The position numbers and the translations under genes were made by a program. DNA of 64,000 nucleotides from Stenotrophomonas maltophilia (GTDB taxonomy: Bacteria; Pseudomonadota; Gammaproteobacteria; Xanthomonadales; Xanthomonadaceae): contig NZ_LYVJ01000001.1 in assembly GCF_001676385.1 (NCBI RefSeq), forward strand, positions 310,001 to 374,000, written 5' to 3'. Under the pieces are notes generated by a model, which made no database searches, was not told the DNA's origin, and saw only the letters and a program-made list of their open reading frames with translations. Below, one piece after another: positions 38,768 through 47,971 of this stretch (positions are counted from its first letter, which is position 1; each line of letters opens with the position of its first letter).

Positions 38768-38886
38768 CGCAAACTCCTTCCGTCAATGGACGACGTGCCG
38801 AGTGTTGCCTGCGCCACGCGCCGGAAGTGTCAGCGTTGCGTCAACGCCTGTGGCAGGGTTCAGTTTGCCTGCCGGGATACGTTCAG

Positions 38887-39404
38887 TTACTGCGCCTTGA
38901 AGTCGAACGGAACTTCAATGCTGCCCGGAACGGGCTGGCCATTGTTCTGTGCCGGTGTGAAGCGCCAGCGGCGCACCGCCTCCATCGCGGCGCGGTCAAG
39001 GGCGCGGGATCCACTGCGCTGGACCAGCGTGGCGTTGTTCGGGTAGCCCGTGGCATCCACCTCCACGCGCACTACCACCGTGCCGGATTCACCCGCGCGG
39101 AGTGCGGCGGGGCGGTTTCCACCAGCTTCGGCGTTTCCTCCTCCACCGGTACCGGCTTGGCGTCCGGCATGTCGCTGGACCCGGCCGCAGCGGCCAGAGG
39201 CTCCGGCAACGGCTCCACCTCGGCGGTCGCCTGCGGGGTCTGCGCGGCCGGGTCGGCGCGGAAGAAGGCCTTGTCGCGGCCGGTCCACCAGACCAGCACG
39301 AACAGCAGCACGCCCACGCCGAAGGCGATGCCGGCGATCTTCAGGGCGTTGCGCGGGATATGCACGGTGAACGACTTGGCGGACGACGAGCGGGGTGCAG
39401 ACAT
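38887..39404 (-). pseudogene. second TonB-family protein, frameshifted
   Basis: The N-terminal half reads from the ATG at 39404 (MSAPRSSSAKSFTVH), with one membrane helix and an acidic Pro-rich linker to ...KLVETAPP. In that frame it then ends as HSARVNPARW and a stop at 39072. The C-terminal TonB domain (ALRAGESGTVVVRVEVDATG to VPGSIEVPFDFKAQ) is in another frame of the same strand, ending at 38887. The switch falls at about 39103-39112, in GCCCCGCCGC. Adding one base there would join the halves perfectly, so a 1-bp deletion (or a base-calling error) explains it. Confidence 0.8.
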
Positions 39405-39475
39405 GGACCGGACCAGTACGGGGTGACCCGATTCTGCCATGGCGGGAATGAACCGGGCGGCAGAAATCCGTATAA

Positions 39476-40798
<1,323 letters not shown>

Positions 40799-40818
40799 CA
40801 ACCGGCGCTCAGTGTCCT

Positions 40819-40915
40819 GTAGAGCCGAGCCTATGCTCGGCTGCTCCTGCCCATCGCGGGCCGCATTGTTTATCGGCGCTCCGCGCCGCCGCCCGAGCGT
40901 AGGCTCGGGCGCTAC
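40819..40915. repeat. two SMAG-type palindromes after serS
   Basis: A plus-strand GTAG copy lies at 40819-40844. An inverted copy (CGCCCGAGC/GCTCGGGCG) lies at 40890-40915, whose minus-strand GTAG contains the TAG stop codon of the SH3-like gene. Confidence 0.75.
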
Positions 40916-41268
40916 TGGGTTTCTGCTGCCCGCAGCTTCTCCAGCGGCACCCATCCCGATCCGCCGGTTTCCGGCATGCACCACGCCCAGCCATTGAGCG
41001 TGCGCAGCCCGCGTAGAGCCTGCCCGGGATCCACATCCAGCTCCCGCGCGCAGTAATCCTCCGTGGCAAACGCGCCACCCTGCGCATCGTGGCCGATCAC
41101 CGGTGCCGGCACGAATCCGGGCTGCTGGCCTTCGGCCTCGCACAGGAACCAGTCGCCCCAGCCCTCCGGGCCTTCATAACGTTGACCCACCACCAGCGCC
41201 TGGCCACGGTGCAGGGTGATCGGGTGCGGGAAGTCGCTGCGGTGTGCGGTGGTCACGATGTAATCCAT
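40912..41268 (-). CDS. SH3-like domain protein
   Basis: A 118-residue protein from the ATG at 41268. Two repeats of an SH3-like barrel are suggested: ITLHRGQALVVGQRYEGPEGWGDWFLCEAEGQQPGFVP in pieces over residues 17-54, and LDVDPGQALRGLRTLNGWAWCMPETGGSGWVPLEKL over 80-115. Both have the ALXG...GW...GWVP pattern of variant SH3 domains. There is no signal peptide, so it is probably cytoplasmic. Ligand unknown. The stop codon is supplied by the end of a repeat element. The upstream ribosome-binding site is weak. Confidence 0.65.
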   Translation of the reverse strand: MDYIVTTAHRSDFPHPITLHRGQALVVGQRYEGPEGWGDWFLCEAEGQQPGFVPAPVIGHDAQGGAFATEDYCARELDVDPGQALRGLRTLNGWAWCMPETGGSGWVPLEKLRAAETQ

Positions 41269-41324
41269 GACCCACTGTACTGCTTCCGCCGGGCCATGCC
41301 GGGGACAGGCGCCGGTCAACAGAA

Positions 41325-41349
41325 AACGGCCCCGCGAAGCGGGGCCGCC
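41325..41349 (-). terminator. terminator of azoR
   Basis: A perfect 9-bp stem (CGGCCCCGC / GCGGGGCCG) has a 3-nt loop. On the minus strand it is followed by TTTTCT, about 85 bp past the azoR stop. Confidence 0.75.
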
Positions 41350-41432
41350 AGGGTGGGCCGGGAGGGGGAGGGGATCCCGGCCCGCGTTCGGCGCCCAGAC
41401 GAGGAGAGAGGAGCGCCGGACGTTGGAACGGG

Positions 41433-42020
41433 TTACGCGGCGACCGCCTCTGCGGCTTCGTGCGACGGCAGTGCCGCCAGCGCGCCGGCAATGGCGTCTT
41501 CGCGGTGCTGCGGCGAGTAAGCGATGCCCTCGGCACGCACGAACTCGATGTCATTGATGCCCATGAAAGCGAACACCTGGCGCAGGAACGGCTCCTGGAA
41601 GTCGGCCGGCGAATCGGTGTAGATGCCGCCGCGGCTGCTGGCGACGATCACCCGCTTGCCACCGGCCAGGCCCACCGGGCCGTTCTCGGTGTACTTGAAG
41701 GTGCGCCCGGCCACTGCCACGCGATCGATCCAGGCCTTGAGGGTGGAGGGGATGCTGAAGTTGTACATCGGCGCGCCGATGACCACGATGTCGGCCTCCA
41801 GGAACTGTTGCATCACCTGTTCGGCATCGGTCGCCTCGGCGGCGTCGGTCCTGGCCAGCGAACTGCTGCGCAGGTGCGGTACCGGATTCGCGTCAAGATC
41901 GCGATAATCGACCTGCAGGCCGGCGATCTGGTCCGTAAAGCGGGCGACCACGGCAGCCGACAGCTGGCGGGACACGGAATTGTCGCCAAGCACGCTGGCG
42001 TCGAGATGCAGAAGCTTCAT
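41433..42020 (-). CDS. azoR: FMN-dependent NADH azoreductase
   Basis: A 195-residue flavodoxin-fold enzyme that reduces quinones and azo compounds with NADH. The FMN-binding pattern is seen: LHLDASVLGDNSVSRQLS near the N-terminus, APMYNFSIPSTLKAWIDRV (about 92-110), and ASSRGGIY (about 138-145). The ATG at 42020 gives the family N-terminus MKLLHLD. It is divergent from a LysR-type gene, the usual arrangement for quinone- or electrophile-inducible azoreductases. Confidence 0.93.
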   Translation of the reverse strand: MKLLHLDASVLGDNSVSRQLSAAVVARFTDQIAGLQVDYRDLDANPVPHLRSSSLARTDAAEATDAEQVMQQFLEADIVVIGAPMYNFSIPSTLKAWIDRVAVAGRTFKYTENGPVGLAGGKRVIVASSRGGIYTDSPADFQEPFLRQVFAFMGINDIEFVRAEGIAYSPQHREDAIAGALAALPSHEAAEAVAA

Positions 42021-42121
42021 GGCAGTCACCTATGTTCTGGGGAAAAGGGCGGGTAGGTCCCGTCGACGGAGAGAACGATAGGTTGTTGCAAAGGCGGGAT
42101 AAAGGTGATTGAATGCCACGT

Positions 42122-42143
42122 ATTGTTCTAGATATGGAACTCG
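42122..42143. promoter_or_regulatory. possible LysR-type binding site between azoR and lysR
   Basis: GTTC-N8-GAAC (42125-42140) is an inverted repeat of LysR-site size (contains T-N11-A) just before the LysR start. Assignment is from position and shape only. Confidence 0.35.
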
Positions 42144-42146
42144 GGC

Positions 42147-43139
42147 ATGCATGACCTGAATGATCTGTACTACTTCGCGATGGTGGTCGACCACGGCGGC
42201 TTCGCCGCCGCCGAGCGCGCCTTGGGGATTCCCAAGTCGCGCCTGAGCCGCCGCATCAGCCAGCTGGAAACCGACCTCGGCGTGCGCCTGCTGCAGCGCT
42301 CGACGCGGCGCTTTGCCGTCACCGATGTGGGCAACAGCGTGCACCGCCATGCGCAGACCATGCTGGCCGAAGCGCAGGCCGCGCGTGAGGTGGTGGACCG
42401 CCTCAGCGCCGAGCCGCGTGGCGTGGTACGCGCCAGCGTGCCGGTCTCGCTGGCGCAGATGCAGCTGCCCAAGCTGCTGCCCAAGTTCCTTGAGCAGTAC
42501 CCGAAGGTGCGGCTGCAGTTGAACATCAGCAACCGCCGCGTGGACATCATCAACGAAGGCTACGACGTGGCGCTGCGCGTGCGTTCGCGCCTCGACGACG
42601 ACGGCAGCCTGGTGATGCGCAGCTTCGGCCAGGTGCAGGAACTGCTGGTGGCCAGCCCGAAGTACCTGGACCGCGCCGGTCGTCCGAAGGAGCCGGAAGA
42701 ACTGACCCAGCACGTCACCCTCAGCATCAGCGAGGACGAAGCGCGCCAGCGCTGGGAGCTGCATGGCCCGGAAGGCGAGGTACGGCGGGTGGACCTGCAG
42801 CCGCGCGTGGCCGGTTTCGACTTCCCGCTGCTGCAAAGCATGGTGAAGGACGGCTTCGGCATCACGATGCTGCCGGAAACGGTGTGCGCCGATGCGGTAC
42901 GCAATGGCGAGCTGGAAGTGGTGCTGCCGGACTGGTCGCTGCCGCAGGGCGTATGCCATGCGGTGTTCGCCTCGCGCCGCGGCCTGTTGCCGGCGGTGCG
43001 GGTGTTCATCGACTTCCTGGCCGAGCACCTGCCGCCGCAGCTGGAGGCCTCGCGCCTGGATTGCGGTGGTGCCTGTGAAAAGGCCAAGGAGCGCATCAAG
43101 GCCAGCGCACTGGGTGCGTTGGCGGTCGATGCGGGTTGA
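42147..43139 (+). CDS. LysR-family transcriptional regulator
   Basis: A 330-residue regulator. The N-terminal winged helix is clear: LNDLYYFAMVVDHGGFAAAERALGIPKSRLSRRISQLE in pieces over residues 4-41. The C-terminal substrate-binding domain spans about 90-300. The divergent position next to azoR suggests it controls azoR in response to quinones or similar compounds. It is longer than the typical 300 residues, with a Cys-containing tail (DCGGACEKAKERIKA) that might sense thiol stress; this is speculation. Confidence 0.9.
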   Translation: MHDLNDLYYFAMVVDHGGFAAAERALGIPKSRLSRRISQLETDLGVRLLQRSTRRFAVTDVGNSVHRHAQTMLAEAQAAREVVDRLSAEPRGVVRASVPVSLAQMQLPKLLPKFLEQYPKVRLQLNISNRRVDIINEGYDVALRVRSRLDDDGSLVMRSFGQVQELLVASPKYLDRAGRPKEPEELTQHVTLSISEDEARQRWELHGPEGEVRRVDLQPRVAGFDFPLLQSMVKDGFGITMLPETVCADAVRNGELEVVLPDWSLPQGVCHAVFASRRGLLPAVRVFIDFLAEHLPPQLEASRLDCGGACEKAKERIKASALGALAVDAG

Positions 43140-43149
43140 GGCTGCAACG

Positions 43150-43171
43150 GTAGCGCCGGGCCGGGCCCGGC
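43150..43171 (+). repeat. SMAG-type palindrome before tRNA-Ser
   Basis: GTAG followed by a CGCCGGGCC/GGGCCCGGC core, 10 bp after the LysR stop. Confidence 0.6.
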
Positions 43172-43184
43172 AGCGACAACGGTC

Positions 43185-43213
43185 TTGGGCAAATCGCCCG
43201 GCCGTGCGAGAAT
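43185..43213 (+). promoter_or_regulatory. promoter of the tRNA-Ser gene
   Basis: TTGGGC (43185-43190) and GAGAAT (43208-43213) are separated by 17 bp, 31 bp before the tRNA. A GC-rich palindrome (GCCCGGCCAGCAGTGCCGGGC) lies between promoter and tRNA. Confidence 0.5.
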
Positions 43214-43244
43214 GCATGCCCGGCCAGCAGTGCCGGGCCGACAC

Positions 43245-43334
43245 GGAGAGATGGCCGAGCGGTTTAAGGCACCGGTCTTGAAAACCGGCGAAGGGTCAAA
43301 CCTTCCGTGGGTTCGAATCCCACTCTCTCCGCCA
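43245..43334 (+). tRNA. tRNA-Ser (anticodon UGA)
   Basis: A 90-nt cloverleaf. The acceptor stem is GGAGAGA with TCTCTCC, followed by an encoded GCCA end. The anticodon stem-loop CCGGTCTTGAAAACCGG gives TGA, reading UCA. The long variable arm (GAAGG...CCTTC) is typical of class II serine tRNAs, and the T-loop is GGTTCGAATCC. An AT-rich tail with TTTTTT follows at 43354-43359. An integrase fragment begins 86 bp downstream. Confidence 0.96.
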
Positions 43335-43420
43335 ATCGTGCCTAACGCTTTGATTTTTTAACCAAAATCATCGGTTTGTGCGGGTTGGAAAGCAGCAAGC
43401 ATGCAGAGGAAACACCGGGC

Positions 43421-43907
43421 ATGCGCATCCCTCATCATTCGAGCCGGTCGTCTACTGGCCGCTGGTCGTTCGTCCAGCGTGTCCCTGTCAATCTTCTGGC
43501 CGTGCTCGATTGCCGGCTCATCAAACGGACTCTCAAGACCAAAGACCTCGCCCAGGCACACGTGCGTGCAGTCGTGCTTGGGGCGGGCTGCGTTCGGCTC
43601 TTCGCACGGTTGAAGGATCAACGCATGGACAAGCTGGGCAAGACAGATGCTGGCCTGCTCAATGCTTGCCTGGCGAGCGTCGGCTTCGGAGCTTCGCATC
43701 CGGTGAACCCGGTGCGGCCAGCCTCTGTGCCGGCCATCGGGACGATCACCCTCGGTAAGGTACCGGATGCGTTCCTGGCCGCCCTCAAGGACTCGACGCT
43801 TCAAGTGCCAGCGCTGCAGCGGGCAGTGCTTCTTGTCCGCCGGCGCCGGTGCGTCCAGGCTCAAGGACGTGCAGGCAACACGCCCGGCCCAGCGGCATGG
43901 CGACCTC
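43421..43907 (+). pseudogene. N-terminal remnant of a tyrosine recombinase (integrase)
   Basis: An ATG at 43421 opens a frame starting MRIPHHSSRSSTGRWSFVQR, followed by VPVNLL...RLIKRTLKTKDLAQAHVRAVVL. That matches the DUF6538-type N-terminal domain of phage and island integrases. Similarity fades after about residue 135 (FLAALKDSTLQVPALQR). No core-binding or catalytic domain (R..HxxR..Y) follows before the convergent porin gene at 43908. It sits in the plus orientation directly after tRNA-Ser, a classic attachment position. It looks like the leftover of an element that was lost. Confidence 0.7.
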
Positions 43908-45164
43908 CTACAGGCTCCAGTCGATCCGCATGCCCGCGATCAGTGCATTCGGCAGGTCGCGCAGGCGCGCAGGTTCGTTGAACTGGTCCGGATGCACGAT
44001 GTAGTGCAGGTTCGGTGCGACCCGAAGCTGCGGGGTGAGCTGGATGCCATAACTCAGCTCCATCATCACCTGGCTCCCGTGCGGCGTGCCGCTGCCGCCG
44101 GCCGCAGCGCGGGCAAGGCGCAGGTTCTCCAGGGCGATGCTGCTGTACTTCTGCTGGGTCACGACGAAGGCGATGTTGTCCTGTGGTCGGCTGGCGAACA
44201 CGCCCTTCTGTACCAGGCCGGCCTGCAGGAAGTGATCCTCGATCAACCGGCCGGAAGTACCCTTGAGCGCGGCGCCAAAAAGGGTCAGGCCGCGGCCGCT
44301 GCCATCACCGGTGAGCTGCTGCTCGAAGCGGGCGAACGCGCCTGAGCGACCGTGGAGGGTCGCAGGATCCTGGCCGCTGAGCAGCGCCGGCATGCCGTTG
44401 GCGTCGCGCAGCGGATCGCGGTAGGTCGAGTTGTCCTGCCAGCCGCCGAGTTCGTACTTGCCTTTCAGTCGCGCCGAAGCGGGGCTGCGCCAACCGATCG
44501 CGTAGGGCACGATCCAGCCGGTGGCCTGGTTCGTGCTCCATTTCAGGCCGTGCTGGCCGTCCTCGGCCTGGCTGGGATCGACCTGGTAGGCACCGACGTG
44601 CACGTAGACGTCGCGCGTCACCCAGGCGGTGGCATCGGCCATCCAGCTCGACACCGGCCACCAGGTGAAATTGCTGGTGCGGAACACGTAGGTCGGATTG
44701 CCGCAGGCCGAATTGCCCTGGAAGTACTGGCACAGCTCGGATCCGAGGAAGTGGATGTTGGCAACGCTGCGCCCGGCTTCCAGGACCAGGCGGTCGTCGA
44801 GCAGCCTCTGTTCGAGGGTCAGGTTGGCCAGGCGCGTGCCCTGGCCGCCGTAGATTTCCTGCACCGAGGTACTGTTGCCGGTACTGCTGCCGGCGAGGTT
44901 GGTGCCATGGCGGTTGATGCCGTAGGCCTTGATCGTCGCGCCCCGCCATCCGAACGCGGCATCCAGGTCCACGTCGGCGCCGAACATCAACTGGCCGGCA
45001 TAGGCCGTACCACTGTCCTTGCCACCATCGAGGGTGGCGGCCGCTTCGCCGGTGTAGGCAAGCTTGGGAGTGAAGACTCCGCTCGCGTCTTCGGCCAGGG
45101 CCAGCGCGGGAGCGGCCAGCAGGACAGCGGCCAGCAGGGGGTGGCAATGGGAAGGGGAAATCAT
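43908..45164 (-). CDS. OprB-family carbohydrate-selective porin
   Basis: A 418-residue outer-membrane protein from the ATG at 45164 (AAGGAG 8 bp upstream). The signal peptide ends ALALA. OprB blocks are present: ASVQ-like STSVQEIYGGQGTRLANLTLEQ, DRLVLEAGRSVA, FTWWPVSSWMADATAWV, and YELGGWQDN. It probably admits fructose or fructose-containing sugars into the periplasm, given its place at the end of the fru operon, 79 bp after fruA. The longer frame upstream runs inside fruA and is rejected. Confidence 0.85.
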   Translation of the reverse strand: MISPSHCHPLLAAVLLAAPALALAEDASGVFTPKLAYTGEAAATLDGGKDSGTAYAGQLMFGADVDLDAAFGWRGATIKAYGINRHGTNLAGSSTGNSTSVQEIYGGQGTRLANLTLEQRLLDDRLVLEAGRSVANIHFLGSELCQYFQGNSACGNPTYVFRTSNFTWWPVSSWMADATAWVTRDVYVHVGAYQVDPSQAEDGQHGLKWSTNQATGWIVPYAIGWRSPASARLKGKYELGGWQDNSTYRDPLRDANGMPALLSGQDPATLHGRSGAFARFEQQLTGDGSGRGLTLFGAALKGTSGRLIEDHFLQAGLVQKGVFASRPQDNIAFVVTQQKYSSIALENLRLARAAAGGSGTPHGSQVMMELSYGIQLTPQLRVAPNLHYIVHPDQFNEPARLRDLPNALIAGMRIDWSL

Positions 45165-45243
45165 GGACGGAGCTCCTTCTGCAGGGCATGCGCCGCTGCG
45201 GCCTGCGTGCGCAGGAACGGTGGAATGGCGGGGAGAACCAGGG

Positions 45244-46950
45244 TCAGGCCGGCGCTGCGACCGGCTTCTTGAGGATGCGCAGCGCGATCGCGGTGACCGC
45301 GACGCCGGCGAGCAGTGCCAGCAGATAGACGCCGAGGTGGGTGACCGCGTTCGGGATCGGCAGCACGAATACGCCACCGTGCGGGACCTTCAACTCGACG
45401 CCGGCCGCCATCGCGATCGCGCCGGCTACCGCAGACCCGAGCACCAAGGCCGGGATCGTGCGCAGCGGATCGCGAGCGGCGTAGGGGATCGCACCTTCGG
45501 TGACGAAGCTGAGGCCGAGCACGCCGGCGGCGCCGGCAGTGCCGCGCTCCTCGGCGGTGAAGCGGTTGCTGAACAACCATGTTGCCAGTGCGATGCCCAG
45601 CGGCGGCGTCATTCCGCCGATCATCGTCGCCGCCATCGGGGTATACACCTGGCTGGAAATCAATGCGGTGGAGAACGCATAGGAGGCCTTGTTGACCGGC
45701 CCGCCCATGTCCACGGCCATCATGCCACCCAGCAGCAGGCCGAGCAGGATCGCGCTGCCGCCCTGCATGCCCCGTAGCCAGTCGGTCAGCCAGGCCAGCA
45801 GTTCGGCGACGGGCGCGCCAATCACGTACATCATCAGCAGGCCGACCAGCAGCGTGCCCAGCACCGGCAGGATCAGCACCGGCTTGAGGCCTTCCAGGCT
45901 GCGCGGCAGGCGCAGTGCACGATTGATCCAATGCACGCCGTAGCCGGCGATGAAGCCCGCCAGGATGCCGCCGATGAAGCCTGCGCCCATGTTGACCGCA
46001 ACCAGCCCACCGATCATGCCCGGTGCGATGCCGGGGCGGTCGGCGATGGAGTAGGCGATGTAGCCGGCCAGCGCCGGCACCATCAGCATGAAGCCGGCCT
46101 TGGCGCCGATCTGGAACAGCGACCAGGCGAGTGTGCCCTTGTGGGCGTCATCGAAGGCGTAGATGCCGCCGAACGCGAACGCCAGTGCGATCAGCAGTCC
46201 ACCGGCAGTCACGAACGGCAGCATGAACGACACGCCGGTCATCAGGTGCTTGTACGGGCCGGTGGCCCTGGTCTTTTCGGATGTGCCACCGGAAACCGAT
46301 GTAGCGGCGTGGACGCTGGCCTCGGCCAGCGCCTTGCGGATCAGATTCTGGCCGTCGTTGATCGCCGGCTTGGTGCCGCTCTTGAACAACCGTTTGCCAG
46401 CGAAGCGCGACAGATCGACTTCGCGGTCGGCCGCGATCAGTACCAGCTCCGCGGCCGCGATCTCCTCGTCGCTCAATGCGTCCTGCGCCCCGACCGAACC
46501 CTGGGTTTCGACCCGGATCGCATGGCCCAGCGCCTTGGCCGCCTGCTGCAGGCCTTCGGCCGCCATGAAGGTATGGGCGATGCCGGTCGGGCAGGAGGTG
46601 ACGGCTACGATGTGCCTGCCGGCGCCTGCGCCAGCGCTGGTGGCTGTCATCGGAGCGGCAAGCGGTGCCAGTGCAGCGAACGGGTCGTCCAGCACTTCGC
46701 CGAGGCTGGCGCGCGCGATCCCGGCGTGGCCGAAGCGGGCGATGTCGGCCTCGCCGTCGCCGACCAGCAGCAGGTGCGTTGCGGTGGCAGCCTGCGCGGC
46801 GGTCAATGCGCCGGTTACGCCCTGATCGCTGCGGATCTCGATCATCAGCTCGAGCCCGCGTTGGCGGGCGGCGCGGCGCAGCGCTTCGGCGGCGAGAACC
46901 GCCTCGATGCTGCGTTCGCCGGCAGCGATGACTACGGTGGAAGCTTGCAT
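45244..46950 (-). CDS. fruA: PTS fructose transporter subunit IIB'BC
   Basis: A 568-residue inner-membrane permease that imports fructose as fructose-1-phosphate. A degenerate IIB' domain (about 1-100) comes first, then IIB with the phosphorylated Cys in [18 protein letters not shown], then IIC with about nine membrane helices ([49 protein letters not shown]). It receives phosphate from the IIA domain of FruB. It follows fruK by 64 bp. Confidence 0.95.
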   Translation of the reverse strand: MQASTVVIAAGERSIEAVLAAEALRRAARQRGLELMIEIRSDQGVTGALTAAQAATATHLLLVGDGEADIARFGHAGIARASLGEVLDDPFAALAPLAAPMTATSAGAGAGRHIVAVTSCPTGIAHTFMAAEGLQQAAKALGHAIRVETQGSVGAQDALSDEEIAAAELVLIAADREVDLSRFAGKRLFKSGTKPAINDGQNLIRKALAEASVHAATSVSGGTSEKTRATGPYKHLMTGVSFMLPFVTAGGLLIALAFAFGGIYAFDDAHKGTLAWSLFQIGAKAGFMLMVPALAGYIAYSIADRPGIAPGMIGGLVAVNMGAGFIGGILAGFIAGYGVHWINRALRLPRSLEGLKPVLILPVLGTLLVGLLMMYVIGAPVAELLAWLTDWLRGMQGGSAILLGLLLGGMMAVDMGGPVNKASYAFSTALISSQVYTPMAATMIGGMTPPLGIALATWLFSNRFTAEERGTAGAAGVLGLSFVTEGAIPYAARDPLRTIPALVLGSAVAGAIAMAAGVELKVPHGGVFVLPIPNAVTHLGVYLLALLAGVAVTAIALRILKKPVAAPA

Positions 46951-47014
46951 GGGAACTCCTGGAATTCTCTGGGCTCTGCCTTGCAGGGGAGCTGTCGCGG
47001 CCCCTGTGGTTGTT

Positions 47015-47971
47015 TCAGTCCAACCGTTCGATCAGTACGTCATCGGTCCACGCGCGCACCTGCGCCGGGTCCAGCCGGCGCGCGTCGCCGCTTTCCAGCC
47101 GGCTCATCGAGAACGCCGTCGCCAGCCGTGCACAGCAGGCCAGATCGAACGTGGGCTCCAGCAGCGCGGCGGCAATGCCGGCGACCATGGCGTCGCCGGC
47201 CCCCACCGTGCTGCCTTGTGCCAGCCTCGCCGGTCGCGCCAGCAGCGTGCCGCTGCGGTCGATGAACAGCGCACCGTCGGTGCCCAGCGAAATGACCACC
47301 AGCGCAACCCCGCGCCCGATCAGCGCGTGGCCGGCGGCCTGCAGGGCATCGCGATCAGGTAGCGGCGTGCCGGTCCAGGCCTCCAGTTCGTGGCGGTTGG
47401 GCTTCACTGCGTAAGGCAGTGCGTCCGCTATACCGTTCAGCGCGGCGACAAGTGCATCGCCGCTGGTGTCGAGCAATACACGCGCGCCGGCGGCTGCGGC
47501 CTGCGCCTGCAGCTGCGCCCAGGCCTCGGCTGGCAGACCGGTCGGCAGGCTGCCGGACAGCACCACCGGCAGGCCGGGTGCGAGCAGGGCGGCCAGTTGC
47601 CCGGCGATGGCGTCCAGTTCGGCGCGGCCGAGCGGCAGTCCGGGCAGGTTGATGTCGGTGGTCTCGCCGCTGTGCTCTTCGACCAGCTTGACGTTGGTGC
47701 GGGTCCGGCCCGGCACGCGCAGGCAGCCATCGGCAATGCCACGGGCCGAGAACAGCGCTCGGAATACATCGTCGTTGCCTTCGCCGAGCACGCCCAGTAC
47801 AGCGGTGGGCACGCCCCAGTCGGCCAGGCATGCGGCCACATTGATGCCCTTGCCGCCCGCGTCATCGCGGGCACTGTGGGCGCGATGCACATGGCCGGGC
47901 TGCAGCCGGGCCAGCCGTATGGTCTGGTCGATCGCCGGGTTCAGGGTGATGGTGACGGCCCGGGTGTTCAT
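47015..47971 (-). CDS. fruK: 1-phosphofructokinase
   Basis: A 318-residue PfkB-family sugar kinase converting fructose-1-phosphate to fructose-1,6-bisphosphate with [21 protein letters not shown] is the usual start, [15 protein letters not shown] the substrate block, and [17 protein letters not shown] holds the anion hole and catalytic Asp. The start overlaps the fruB stop as ATGA. It stands between fruB and fruA in the leftward operon. Confidence 0.95.
   Translation of the reverse strand: MNTRAVTITLNPAIDQTIRLARLQPGHVHRAHSARDDAGGKGINVAACLADWGVPTAVLGVLGEGNDDVFRALFSARGIADGCLRVPGRTRTNVKLVEEHSGETTDINLPGLPLGRAELDAIAGQLAALLAPGLPVVLSGSLPTGLPAEAWAQLQAQAAAAGARVLLDTSGDALVAALNGIADALPYAVKPNRHELEAWTGTPLPDRDALQAAGHALIGRGVALVVISLGTDGALFIDRSGTLLARPARLAQGSTVGAGDAMVAGIAAALLEPTFDLACCARLATAFSMSRLESGDARRLDPAQVRAWTDDVLIERLD

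Noticed and set aside
43335..43907. Complete prophage or genomic island at tRNA-Ser
   Set aside because: Only an integrase N-terminus is present, and the next genes are the ordinary fructose operon. No cargo or downstream attachment repeat is visible.
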